64,000 bases of DNA from Coniella vitis (lineage: Eukaryota > Ascomycota > Sordariomycetes > Diaporthales > Schizoparmaceae): the NCBI GenBank assembly GCA_011317545.1, contig WUJK01000007.1, positions 2,170,001 to 2,234,000 of the forward strand, in the 5' to 3' direction. Below the pieces are notes generated by a model. That model saw only the letters and a list, made by a program, of their open reading frames with translations, searched no databases and was not told the DNA's origin. Each line of letters opens with the position of its first letter. The stretch's first letter is position 1. The position numbers and the translations under genes are program-made. This document shows, in pieces, positions 45,457 through 57,600 of this stretch.

Positions 45457-47108
45457 GGTGACGCGTGCGGAGATCTCTGGATTTTCCTCCGGGAGACTTG
45501 TGCTCTCAGATGTGAGTCTTTACCCGGAGTACAAGAAGGGAAAATAGGAGCAGGAAAGAATTCGAGGCGCAGCATGTATGTATATATTGGGCGAGTGAAT
45601 ACTTGAGTTCCTGAGAAGTGTGAATTTGGAGTTGGGCAGCGCAGGTTGCAGGAGGGCTGAGGGTTCAGGTATGAGCGCATTGTTCAAAATGCCCATAGCA
45701 CTGATTTTCAGTGGCCTTATCTGCTTATCCGAGGGCTTTGCTTTTGTCATTTTCCCAGTTTCGCTGCTTTTTGTACCCTAGCCCCAGTTGGCAGCTCGCT
45801 GGAAAGAAGAGCCTTGGACAAAATGCATAGTGAGTCCATCATATCGTATCAAGTATGATTCACTTTATTCGAAGGACAGAAGGTACTCTCTATATCGTCT
45901 ACGCCCTTCTGTTTCGTTATCCTTGTATGCTGTGTCTCTCACACTTCGGCTTGACACAAAGAGCGTCACATCACGGAGGCTGTTGAAATGAACAAGATAT
46001 ATACCAAGTATCTGCAAGTCATCATCATGAGTGTTTGCACTCTAGTACGACAGATGCAATCGAGAGTTTCAAGCCGAGTATAGAGCACTGGCTTGCTGTT
46101 GTATATGCGAGCAGGCGGGCTACGAGCCCCGTCATGTTGTAGTTCCCACTGTCCCGCTGTGAAACTTGTCAGTGATCATGTGACCCGTGTACGACAGCTC
46201 AGCTTATTGATATGACTTTGAAAGTAGCTTAATTTACCCAGAGCTCTGTATCAGATGATAAATCTCCTAGCATAAGTATCTCGGATTGCTCGGTGGTACT
46301 ATACCGACTGTTGAGCGGCATTGCACCCGCGCGGGAGGAGTTGGGAACAGGAAATCCTTAGGAGTGGAGCGATGATGTGCGGAGATACAACAAGCTGTTC
46401 GTGTGTCACGCTTCTGCCTTATCAGTGAGTATGATTCACTCCCCTGGATCTTGCGTGTTGAGTTGTACATTTGCTGGTCTCGGTGGCATGCAACGCGGTA
46501 ACTATTTCATCAGCGTCAGTCGCTTATCAGGGGGGTTACTCTGTACCAGGTATGTACATGGGCGCCCGCGTGGGGCAAACTGCCATTGCGTGGGCCACTA
46601 AGATGGTCACACGGGTGATTACAGCGCACCATCAGGGTTCTCACACCCGCTGATGGGCCTCCTCCCAGCGTTGGTGCTCGTGCACGTACCACCAGCCTAG
46701 GCAAAGCAGGCAAGGCAGGCTGGGGCTGGCGCAACCAGGCAGGGACGCCTTGCCTCCTCAGCAGTGTCAGATGCAAGCCGATGCGTGCGTTTAGCAAGGA
46801 TACCTGCTGTACCTGCTGCTGCTTGCACCAGCCTTCCCCCAGATCTCGAGCTATACCAGTCCTTTCGACCTTTCGCTCTTCCTCCTCTCACTCACCTCCC
46901 TCCTCCTTTAACAACCTGCATCCATTCTCTATTCCCAGTACATTCAGCCCCTCTCTGAGTCCGCTACTGCTTGTATTGTGAGCAGTTGGCAACGTTTGTG
47001 TTCCCATCGTATCCTACCAACCGCAGCATATACAGCACGTCATAGCGGGCGTTGCTTGTCTCTTATCATCAGTGCTTCCTCGATCGCGTTATATTGCAGT
47101 CCACCGCC
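45457..47108. other. Divergent promoter region (sdo1 / carboxypeptidase Y)
   Basis: About 1.65 kb upstream of both genes. I see no long repeat or gene; the last 250 bp before 47109 are C/T-rich, as for fungal leaders. Confidence 0.5.
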
Positions 47109-48887
47109 ATGAGAATCACCACCTCGTCGGCGCTGCTTGTCGGCGCGGCTTCTGCCTTCAGCTTCCAGCAGGAGGCGCAACAGGTCTTGGGCGGCGCCAC
47201 AGACAAACTCCAAAAGGTCACTACGGATACCGCCTCTTCCTGGGCTGACAAGGTCAAGGAGTATGAGGCTGCTTTCGGGTCCATGACCGAGGATGCGAAG
47301 GCGCTCTTCGACGAAATAGCACTGCTCGCACCCAACGCATTTGACTCTCTGCCCCCTTTGACGAAGCCAAAAAAGCACTCTCGCAAGCCTAATTCGGCCT
47401 GGGACTTCGTCACCAACGGGGCCAACGTCGAGAACTCCTGGACCAAAGCAACCGCCCAAGAAGATAGCCACCGCGTCATCGGCGGTGACTTGGCTTCCTA
47501 CAATCTGCGCACAAAGGCTGTCGACCCTTCCAAACTTGGAGTCGACACTGTCAAGCAATACAGTGGTTACTTGGATGACGAGGCTAACGACAAGCACTTG
47601 TTCTACTGTAAGCCGCAAGGCGCCCCGGCTACTCACTCTGCTAGCTTTGTCGCGCAATTTACTGACGATGATGCACAGGGTTCTTCGAGTCACGTAACGA
47701 TCCCAAGACTGACCCTGTTGTCCTGTGGCTCAATGGGGGCCCAGGCTGCTCCTCTCTGACGGGTCTCTTCTTCGAACTTGGACCTTCCGCCATTGACGAC
47801 CAAGTCAAGGTCAAGTACAACCCTAGCTCATGGAACAGCAACGCCTCCGTCATCTTTCTTGACCAACCCGTCAATGTTGGCTACTCATACAGCGGCAACT
47901 CGGTCAGCGACACAGTGGCTGCCGGAAAGGACGTCTATGCGCTCCTAACCTTGTTCTTTGAGCAGTTCCCTCAATACGCCAAGCAGGATTTCCACATTGC
48001 AGGAGAGAGCTATGCTGGTCATTATATCCCAGTCTTTGCCTCCGAAATCCTGTCTCACAAGCACCGTAACATCAACCTGAAGTCTGTGCTCATTGGGAAC
48101 GGCTTGACTGACCCTTATACTCAATACCCTCATTATCGCCCCATGGCATGCGGTGAAGGTGGCTATGAGGCTGTCCTTAGCGAGAGCCAGTGTCAGTCCA
48201 TGGACAACGCTCTGCCTAGATGCCAGTCCATGATCAGCAACTGTTATGAGAGCAAGAGCTGGCTGAGTTGTGTTCCAGCTTCAATCTATTGCAACAACCA
48301 GATCCTTGGTACCTACCAACAGTCAGGACGCAACCCTTACGATGTTCGTATTGACTGCGAGGGTGGCAGCCTCTGCTACCCGGGTCTGAGCAATATTGAC
48401 AAGTACCTCAATCAAGAGGATGTCAAGGCTGCTTTGGGAGTTGAGGTTGTTGACAGTTACGATAGCTGCAACTTCGATATCAACCGAAACTTTTTGTTCA
48501 AGGGTGACTGGATGCAACCTTTCCACCTATTGGTTCCTGGCATTCTCGAGCAAATTCCAGTGCTCATTTACGCTGGAGACGCTGACTTCATCTGCAACTG
48601 GCTTGGCAACGAAGCCTGGACTAACGAGCTCGAGTGGTCTGGCCACAAAGACTTCAAGAGGACCAAGCTTTCGCCCCTTGAGGCTGACGGAGAGGAATAT
48701 GGAAAGGTCAAGTCGTCCGGTAACTTCACCTTCATGCAGATTTACGGCGCTGGTCACATGGTAAGAAACATACTCTGCTTGGCGTCCCCACCATCACTAA
48801 CAAAGGACTCTTCAGGTACCATATGACCAACCAGGTCCAGCTCTTGACTTCTTCAACCGCTGGCTGCATGGCGAGTGGTTCGCCTAG
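47109..48887 (+). CDS. Vacuolar carboxypeptidase Y (serine carboxypeptidase, S10)
   Basis: Vacuolar serine carboxypeptidase made as a preproenzyme. Exons 47109-47607, 47679-48760 and 48816-48887 give 550 aa. A signal peptide (MRITTSSALLVGAASAF) and a propeptide of roughly 110 residues precede the mature enzyme (GVDTVKQYSGYLDDE..). Catalytic elements are WLNGGPGCSS (oxyanion region), GESYAG with Ser277, GDADFICNW with Asp469 and GAGHMVP with His526; the histidine exon ends at the intron directly after GHM. Cysteines in CYESKSWLSC, CVP, CNNQ and CEGGSLC match the CPY disulfide pattern, including the pair around 348-365. N-glycosylation sequons (NASV, NFTF) fit vacuolar routing. Orthologous Aspergillus genes are called cpyA. 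Confidence 0.96.
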
Positions 48888-50494
48888 ACACATGGATACT
48901 TAGCAGTAACTCGAAGAGTCAAACCGCCCTTGGAAAATGCATTTTAAGCACGGCCAAAATTCACACTTCATCATAGGTCGCAAGAACATGCAAGATTGTA
49001 TAGATGGCCTATGGTAGCTCAAGCGTTGCCCTTCTTAGCAGCTTCCTTGTAAATTTGTATCAGTAGCAATTTATGGTTTTCAGGCTTCAAAAGATGTTGT
49101 CGATATGCGTGCCCAAACATGGTCAAACAACATCTATTTGGAAGACAATGGACGTTGCGTTTTGCGGTAAAAACAAAAATCCACGTTTGGTCACTATTTA
49201 GTGGCCAAAGGGCGGCGCTTCCACAATGACTCATGCTCAGCCAACAGGCACGCTAGAAGCACTAAATTCATATGTACAATGCATCTACGCCCCTGCGGTC
49301 CTGCCTATGTGATCAGCAGTTTCCTGTTGTGGACATCCCAGAACGTCTGTGCCACTTGCTCTTGTAGACAAGCGCAAGATCAAGCAAAGTCCAGCAGCAA
49401 CAGCAATCTATTTCAACAGTCAAGAGCAATATCAGATTGCTAAAAAGCCAACTTGGTCCTGATAGAATATCATCGTTGTCATATATTTATTTATACATAA
49501 ACATGCTGAAGTCTTGTCTTTTGTGCCTCATCCGATTCAAGACTGTCCGCCGCCAGTGAATTCCGGACGCGACTCTTCCGTGGCACAACCTTGACAAACA
49601 ATCGCCGTCAGAACAGTGATCTCCCTTTTGTTGTGTCTCTCCTACCATTGTCTTGTTCTCCAGATAGCATAAATACCAGCAAGTCCTGATCACAGCCTCC
49701 CATTATAATCAATACGTTGTACGTATTATACGTTCCGAAAGTCCCAAACCATGACCTCAGCTTCTCCGTGATGACCTATGTCGAGGACTGTGTTGGTACG
49801 AATATCACTGCCACCCTCGTTCTGCTCGGCCTCGAGTAGAAAGACAAGAACCATAGGCCGGAGCCACTTGTTATGGTGCCTTGACTACACCACACCAAAT
49901 AGTCCGACAAAATGTGTGAGTTTAAGGAAAGCTTTGTTTAAAAGAGTTCCAAGAAAAAGAGCCACACCGCCACAACAGAAGCTTCGTCTGATGACCACAA
50001 GCAAACATATCTCTTCGTTAACATTCGGAGAAGAAATCCCGAATTGCATCACAAAACGATTTATCTCCAGTTTGAATCATAAAATACAACGCCGATTGAA
50101 TCGCAACACTCCGGGTAATAAGACCCGTAAAGCTATCGTCAATTTCGAAACCAGCACAGTGATTTGAGTGACCTAGGGATACTCAATCCCCTTGACGTTA
50201 CATACGTCAAAAGCTGAGGCCAACCTTGCCCTACGAGGCGTTGATGACGATGATGATCAATAGCCCCCCTTTATAATGGATGTATTTCTGCATATCTCAC
50301 ACACAAACTGCTTGTATGTAATGCCATACCATGGACCTGAGAATAGTGCTGTGTGTGAAGCCCCGTCAAACGAGCCACTGGCGCCATCAGAGTGGTTTTG
50401 TGTACTCAATGACATGTGGCGTCGTGGGTGGGCAGAAGTCAAGCTAATGAGCTGGACTCGAGATCTCCTTGACATATGTGACGGCGATAAGGCT
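48888..50494. other. Convergent intergenic region
   Basis: About 1.6 kb between the 3' ends of carboxypeptidase Y and the phosphodiesterase. A 129-codon plus ORF at 49778-50167 and a minus frame ending near 49734 have no family resemblance. No repeat or RNA gene is recognised. Confidence 0.45.
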
Positions 50495-53269
50495 TCATGG
50501 TGAGTCAGGGACAGGTTCTTGTGATTTGTGCCTCCTGAAAAACTGAAAAGCATTCATCCTAAATCGGCTAGGGCGCTTTTTAATCGACTTCTCATGCGCT
50601 GAGTTCAAAGAACTTGCAGTTTCCACTTCAAAGATAGGTTGTCCGTTCGTTTTTGGTTCCGTCATATCTTTGGCGGAGTCAGGGGCAGAAATCGTGGGTA
50701 CCGGGTTGCTCCTGGGTCGGTCTATTGACTCTTGGCTGACGACGCTCGTTCCTTGAGTGCTGGGTGACAATGGCATTCGTCCGGTGGTAGCGCTGCTTGC
50801 GTAGTCACCGTTTGTGTGGGCAAATGTACTGCCGTCTGTTGCCGCGCTGCTTCGTTGTACATCCACCGCGGCTTGACCATCCTCGTTCACGGACTCAAAT
50901 TGCGATTGGGGTCTACTCATGTCTTTATGCCCCCCTCTCAACTCCGGAGTACTCGCTGACCTGGGAATAGGGTCAGATGTCTGAGCAGGCGGGCTTGTCC
51001 GGGATTTCATATCGAACCCGTCTTGTCGGTGCGTCCGCTCTGTCTGGTTCTTTGTCAAGGCTTCAGCAACCTTCTGTTGAAAGAGTTCGAAATTGGTGGT
51101 AAGCTCGCCCACGGTATATTTCATATTGGGAAGTATGTCAGCCACCCCCTGAAATAATGGGAGAGCAAACATGCTCATGAAGTTCAACTGAGATCTGAAT
51201 TGAGATGCTCGTTCAGTCAGAGGTGGCGCCATCAAAGATGTAGGAATTTCGAGCTCCTTTTCCATGGATCTTTGCCGTGCAAACTCATCGGCCAAGATGT
51301 CCATCCACTGCAGAGCCGTCTCATGCCTCCGCGCCTACAATATCGATGTTAGACCAGTTTTGAGAAGTGGAAGAAGTTCCAAGGTATAAAAAGCAAACGT
51401 ACCACATTGCTGATATCCGCACATTTAATCAACAAGGCGCAAGCAAGCCCCTTTTGCTCATCTATCATACGGCTATTCCAGCCTTCTGTGGTCTCATTTG
51501 CGGACAATTTGTCTTTCAAATCGGCTAGCTTCTTCATGTAGTCGAAGTGCAATCCCATGTCAGTGGCTAGGATTGAACTGGTCATGAGATTGCGCATTTT
51601 CCTGTCTTCAAAGGCAGAAGGCCAGTGCCTTCTGAGGATCTGAGAGAATGCTGCACAGTGGAACGATTCCAAGACAGACCGGTCATTGTAAAGCTGGGCA
51701 AGTGGAGCGTTGAGTGTGACGAGGAAACCGTTATTGACGCCGGGGTGGCCAACATCATGTCCAATTGCAGTTATCAGGAGAGTCAAAGCCTCGAATGGTG
51801 TCAGCAAAGCCTCGATCGGCGATCTTTGCATGTCGCTTCCTTTCCCACCAGATGGATAAGGTGAGAGGGTGTTGGTATGGAGGAGAAAGCTGAAGGTGGC
51901 CTGCAGGACATCCACAACGTGCCGGAAATTGTGGTAGGGTACAAAGTTGTTATATGCAGCACGACAGGCAATAACAAACTGCGTGAGTTGATCTGCGATA
52001 TAGCGGTTAGCCAAAGGAGCAAAGTGTTGCAACACCAGAACAAAAGAAGGGGAGGGAAACAGAGAGATTGAGGGTGAAATGATCGGTACTGGAAAATGTG
52101 CGATTGCAAAAGGAAATGATAGCCACTACTACTCACCACCAGGGATGCGCCATTGTCCCAATTCAGGCATAGAAAGTGCATGGCTGAAAATGAGAGATGC
52201 AGCTACAACCAGCTCATCATCCGTGAAATCATGGGCGCAGAAATGCCACTGGCCGACAGCCCTCGCAATTTCCGCTTGTCGTTCTGTGGAGATCGATATT
52301 CTAAACGCCCCAAGCGAGTTGTTGACTTCGTCGTCATCCAGCCTGCAGATTCCTCGCATGAGTCCAGATACCATTGCCTCACGAAGATATGCGAATGGCT
52401 TCCCTCCTGTGTCCACACCGACCCACGAGCGCTTTCTGTTTTTGCGTGTTTGCAGCTCTGCCTCTCGCTCCTTGGCTGCAGCTTGGTGGGCCTTGTATGC
52501 GTGTATTTCGAGGCTGACAATATTTTGTGGTAGTAATGGGGCAGTCATGACATCAGCAGCCCCGTAGTCAAGACACGTCTGGACAAGCTCAGGTCTACCC
52601 GAGGAGCTAATCGGCGCTGGGATTGATTTGAATCCGCCATCGACGGCGCCTCCATATGTGGCATCGTAGCTACCGAGCTCGGGTCCAAAGTTTAGAGAGG
52701 GGGGCGGAGAGACGACTGGAATTGGCACGATGAGTTTCGTAAGCTTCAGCATATCAGCTTCTGCTACTATTCGCTGAAGCAGCCTTAGTCCGTATAGCTC
52801 GACATCTGATATCTGTGATTCGTTCCATCTCGTGGATGGTTGTGGACTCGAATGTGGCGATGGCGATCTAGAGCCTGAGCTACTCCTCCGAGATTGGTTG
52901 GGAAGTCGTTCGTAGTAAGGTATATCGAGCAAGACGATGGTAGGGCTTTGATCGGATGTAGAAGCATGGTGAAGGGCAGAGAGAATAGAAAGACAAGAGG
53001 AACTGCTGGAGCAGACGTGCACTGTGACAAATCAAGCAGACGCGCGTTAGCATTCGCACATCCTTGATAAGTACAAAGATGATGAGAGGTGTAGACGTGC
53101 CTTGACCAAAGCTTTCTTTTAGTAACCGTATATTTTCTCGTAGTTGGCCAGCCTCCACGCCGGACTCGCCATTATTCGTGATGCCGTCAATGTGGTTCAG
53201 AGAAGGAGCAGGATAACCGGCGCCGGCGTGGCGGTGGACATAGATGACATTAATGTCTCTCTTGTCCAT
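50495..53269 (-). CDS. Class I 3',5'-cyclic nucleotide phosphodiesterase with receiver-like N-terminus
   Basis: High-affinity cAMP phosphodiesterase (yeast Pde2/animal PDE class) that ends cAMP-PKA signalling. Exons 53269-53107, 53021-52137, 51992-51403 and 51334-50495 give 825 aa. The catalytic HD domain (about 320-640) has HNFRH (370-374), the class signature HDVGHPGVNNGFL (His428-Asp429), and CADISNVARRHETALQWMD with its metal-binding Asp; both flanking junctions lie inside conserved blocks. The N-terminal 230 residues look like a degenerate response-regulator receiver: NVIYVHR, TIVLLDIPY with Asp87, LIVPIPVVS, and YGAADVMTAPL where the conserved Lys-Pro is Ala-Pro (215-216). The C-terminal 200 residues are low-complexity, ending in a basic patch (KKRPSRFRMNAF). 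Exon 1 uses a weak donor (GTCAAG). Upstream lies an unusually long gene-free region. Confidence 0.92.
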
Positions 53270-54614
53270 GATGAAAAGGTGCAGAGACCGCGACCAGTCT
53301 CGCGACTGGTGCGCCTCTGCCGGGGACGGGATGGGGTCTGGGACACAGACGGTTCCGGCAAAAGGTGTGGAGAGCTAGCTGCGGATCTCGCGCGCGAAGC
53401 CAAGCAACAACCGACAATCGAGCTCGAGCGAAGGTCTCCCAACACCGAGGGGATTGTCGGCACAGGCACCCAGGCTTCAATGGCTTGCAGCAGACGGTGC
53501 CTGCGCACAAATTGCCCGGCAGTATCTCTCTGACGGTGCCAAAGATTTGTCGGGTGCAGAAAACTGAATGGGTGTTGAAGCGACTCGCAGTACCTCTCAG
53601 CGAGACATTAGGTTGGACGTATCAGTGGCTTCCAAGGTCTGTCGCAACAAAAACAAACGAAAAAACGTGGGCGTATTTCGCGATCGTCGACCGTAAAAGG
53701 GGGTCTGGCTCGCAGGAGCCGTCAAACATAAACTGGGATGCAAATATGGTGGGAAAGTATGGGTATTGCGGAGATTGGCTTCAAAAGAACCGGTACCACA
53801 CAGAGTGATAAGTGCCAATAGAAAGAGACTCGAATCGAGCCGCAGTTGCACCGATGCCAAAGTCGATTTGGGGACAATAACTGCCGAGGTAAATTGTACC
53901 TCGAGGCAGCGCAGCTGTAGCAAGCGTTAAGATGTATATCTTGACAAGTTGTGGTGTAGGTGGATTCAAGTCGATCCGTGTTGCAAATTGTCCCCGACGA
54001 GGTTGATGTCAATTGGACAGAGAATTGGATAAAAAGAAGAACAAAAACAGAAAGAGAGCAGGAAGAAAAAAAAAAGCAAGGCAAAAGTTGAACAGGCGCG
54101 AGTGCTGAACAGGGGATCGAATCCAGCCGGGTCTTGGGTTCCTGGCGACCTTGGGGTCGATTGAATTTACTCGCTTGGTGTTGGTGGTGCTGGGGGGCGT
54201 GTAGTTGGCGAGGCTGAGAGGGCGAAAGAAGAGGAAAAGGTGAGGTCGTGTGCCCGTCGGTGGTCGAGGTTGAAGCTGGATGCTGGCGCAGCACCTGGAC
54301 CTGAGCTTGGGCGTGGACCTGGCTTGGGAGTTAGCAGCGCCCGCGTTGGAGTTGTAAGATCAACAAGAGTGACGAATGCAAAAGGCAAAATCTCGACCTG
54401 GATCCCAGAAGCGGGGGAGACAGTACGAGAGAGAAAGCAAGCCAAGGCCCAGGTTGAAACGGAAACGGAAAGGGAACGAAGGAAAAGAAGGGAACAAGAA
54501 GCAGTAGCAGCAGCAGCAGGCCTGGGCCTGGTGTGGGAGGTGCGACTTGGATCTGGGCGTGCCAGCCAGTGTGTGAGAGAGTGTGTGATTGAGAGAGCGC
54601 GAGAAGTGCGGCGA

Positions 54615-54643
54615 GTGCGCGCGCGCGCGTGTGTGTGTGTGTG
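54615..54643. repeat. (GC)n-(GT)n dinucleotide tract
   Basis: About seven GC dinucleotides followed directly by about eight GT dinucleotides. Alternating purine-pyrimidine runs like this can adopt Z-DNA; here it is simply a microsatellite by inspection. Confidence 0.8.
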
Positions 54644-57600
54644 CCGCAGACACAAGGACAGGGAGTCCAGGTGTGGTGGCAGCGGCAGCAGCAGCAGAGC
54701 AGCAGCTGTACATACTGACAGACCGGCCACTGACGGAGGGTATCTCTAGGACCGTACAGCAAAGAGAATCCGCACGTCAAGTCGAAACCAAAGGGCTGCA
54801 CAGGGGTGGGCGGATGGGCTAGCGGACCCCGCCCGTCCCCAGACCCTAGTCCTAGACCCGGTCCCAGAGCTAGACCTAGACCAAAAACCGAGACCAAAGG
54901 CCAAGCCGGTTAGGAAGGTAGTAGGGCAGGTCAGGTATGTACTTGTGCAACTACCTGTGCACATTCAGCAGGTGCACAACCTCTATTTCTTCCGTCTGGG
55001 CATGACTACAGAGGCTTATTCTTTGTTCTTTAACAGCGTTTCTCGCTACGAAAATTCTATAAGGTGCAACTCTCCACCATATCTACCAGACTGTCAAGCG
55101 AGAAGAAGGCCTGCTGTGGGCTGCGCACGCTCTTTCAGCTGAATGAGGCGGGTGTGAGGCGAATGGGACATTGCAAGGGTCCGAGATAGTGGCACGAGAG
55201 CGCAAAAGAAAGCGCGAGCAGAGAGGTCGGAAGAAAGCCCCAGGATTGGTGCTGGCACATGTACATTAACAACACACTGAAGGGACGACGACAGAAAAAC
55301 GAGATTTGGAGATTGAGAGGCCCTGGCGCTGAGCCTGGCCGGGAACGGGCCTATGACGGGGAACCTCTTCAAAAAGTGAACCCTGCCGTCATTTCTTTTT
55401 GATCGCGTCACCTACTCTGTGTTTTGGTGCAAAGTGCAAAGCGCCATGAAACTTTGTAACTTTTAGAACCTGTGCCAGGCCCAGTCCTAAGATCCAGTCA
55501 TACCCAAGCATTCCTCTCGTCTGCTATACGCCAGAGCCAAATGACGGATTTCCGGTGCCATTAACACTGTCTGCTCCTGGGAATACACGGAGCAGTGCGT
55601 TGAGCAGAGCAGAGACAGATATTTCCATCTAAATATATTGGAAGGATGCACGCCACAGCATTCGCTACTCCGAAAAGGAGGAAGAAGCAGGAAGGATGCA
55701 AGCCGTATAAAGGAAGGAGCGCCAACCGGGATGGGCAGGGCGGAGGAGCCCAGGGTAGCTTACCTGATTTTGCCCTGGGCCTATACTATGTACAGTAAGG
55801 GTATCTACTATCATAGAGTAGAAAGTAGCGCCTGCTGAAGGTTTTTGCTGTCGGCCAAGCCTTCCCAACTGGTAAGGCTACAAGGGCTAGCAGCGCAACT
55901 TGCAATGTGCCTGTTCGGACCTACCGACACGCCAGATCCCAGCGCATGCTACACATTACAGGCTGCCCATGTCGATACATCCGTCTACCTAGGTACGTAC
56001 CGCCTGAGCAGGTGCGACTGTCGGGCTAGTCGCTCCCTCTCCCAGGCCTCTCTCAGACGTAGCACTGGCACTGGCAATAGCACCGGCACTGGCACCACCT
56101 ACTCACAGTTTATAGCACAGCAGCAGAGCCAAAACAACCAGATCCGGTAGGGCTCCTCCCCGCTCCGCGCACCTTGACGCCTCCGCAACCCGATCCTCTA
56201 CCACGATGCGCTATGCCTCTGCCTCTGGGAGGCATGTTTCGATTTCAGGATTCTCATCATCCGCCATCCAGCCTGCCGATCTGACTTGTGTGCTATCGAT
56301 GCCACGATCCAGCTTCACCCCGCCATGGCGTCGAATGCCTTTGCTGCCAGATACGAGGTCATGAAAGCGCTGTGACTGGAGTAAGAGGCTTGCCGGGCGT
56401 TCTACTAGGCGAGGAAAAACGCAAGAGGAAAACAAGAGCAGAGAGCGCGATAGAGAATATGATGATTGTGTACTCTGTACGTACTTGGCAGCCTGGCGCC
56501 TCGCTCCACCACGCTGCTAAGCCCACTTCCTCCATCATGCCTCTTACTTCATCCTCAATCCTTCACCCTCCTGTTTCTTGCTCCCCGCCTGACTTTTGCC
56601 ACAGGGACTTTGCTGCTGCATCGACAGTATTGAACCGACTTGTTGTCAAGCATTCAGTATCATCAGACAAGCCTGGCACCGGGCTCAGCATAGGGCTTCC
56701 AATCTATCACCGATGCATAATGGAGCGCAGAGTGCAGCATGGCGTATGTACTGTAGCGTAGCAAGCAACTGCAACTCACCCAAGTGCCGGCCTGTTGATG
56801 TGCGTGCTGCTTGCCCACGCCCACCCCGGCTCTTGAGACAAAGAACCCAAGCCCTGGAGGCACATGTTGTTTTCGATGTCCCGGCGTAACAGTGGCGACG
56901 AGGATTCGGTTTCCGGTAACAGTGACGGGCCACGGCAAACAACGATAACAATGCATGCGCCATGGGGTCACTGCATCTGGCCACTGCAAGACAACGAAAA
57001 AGAGGACAAGGGCTGCGTACTACGTACACACACTGAACGAGTGGCTGCATGCGACCGATGCGCGCGTACGGACTGCACGCCGTGGCCCCTCCCTTTGTTT
57101 CTTTTGTTTTGCATCCGGCTGTTCATGCCCTCCAAGGCCGCTCACAGGCGACTTGTGAGCTCTTTGGCGGGCCCCTGCTTGGAACAATCTGCTCGTCGCG
57201 CACAAAACAGTATTGCAAACGTGTTCCCAGTTGACCAAAACCTACTATGAATTGCAGCAGTTCGCCTAAGACCGGGCAGCTATGATCGGCAGCCTTTCCG
57301 CCACAAAAAGCTTCGGTATGCATGTATAGTACGGAGTACTATGTAGCAAACGGCAACCCGCCGCCCGAGTGCATCCAGTACCATGCTACGTACACGTATT
57401 ACACGTATTTGTACCATGCTTCCACTTGTACCACACAGTAAAGCGCACAGAGCACACAAGCACAAACCATGTGTGCTACATACTACACAGAATGTACTAT
57501 GCAGTACTCGAGGTCTTCGATAGGCTGCTCGAAAAAGAAAAAGTAACACCACCTCATTTACTTCTGTCCGCCCGAAGCATACCGTGCGCAGAACGCTGTG

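Noticed and set aside
47040..47693. 217-codon minus ORF opposite carboxypeptidase Y
   Set aside because: Antisense to the clear CPY first exon and part of its first intron; no homology signal.
49734..50167. Plus ORF of 129 codons and an opposing minus frame ending in VMVWDFRNV
   Set aside because: Neither has a recognisable family; the minus frame is only about 50 codons long with no good upstream exon found. They could be remnants but there is no evidence.
54112..54130. GGGATCGAATCCAG, resembling a tRNA T-arm
   Set aside because: Arms do not pair over five bases and no cloverleaf can be formed upstream.
54167..54730. 187-codon minus ORF with His-Thr, Arg-Ala and Ser-Leu runs
   Set aside because: Composition follows the purine/pyrimidine bias and microsatellite of the DNA; no domain, and other frames on the same strand are open for nearly as long.
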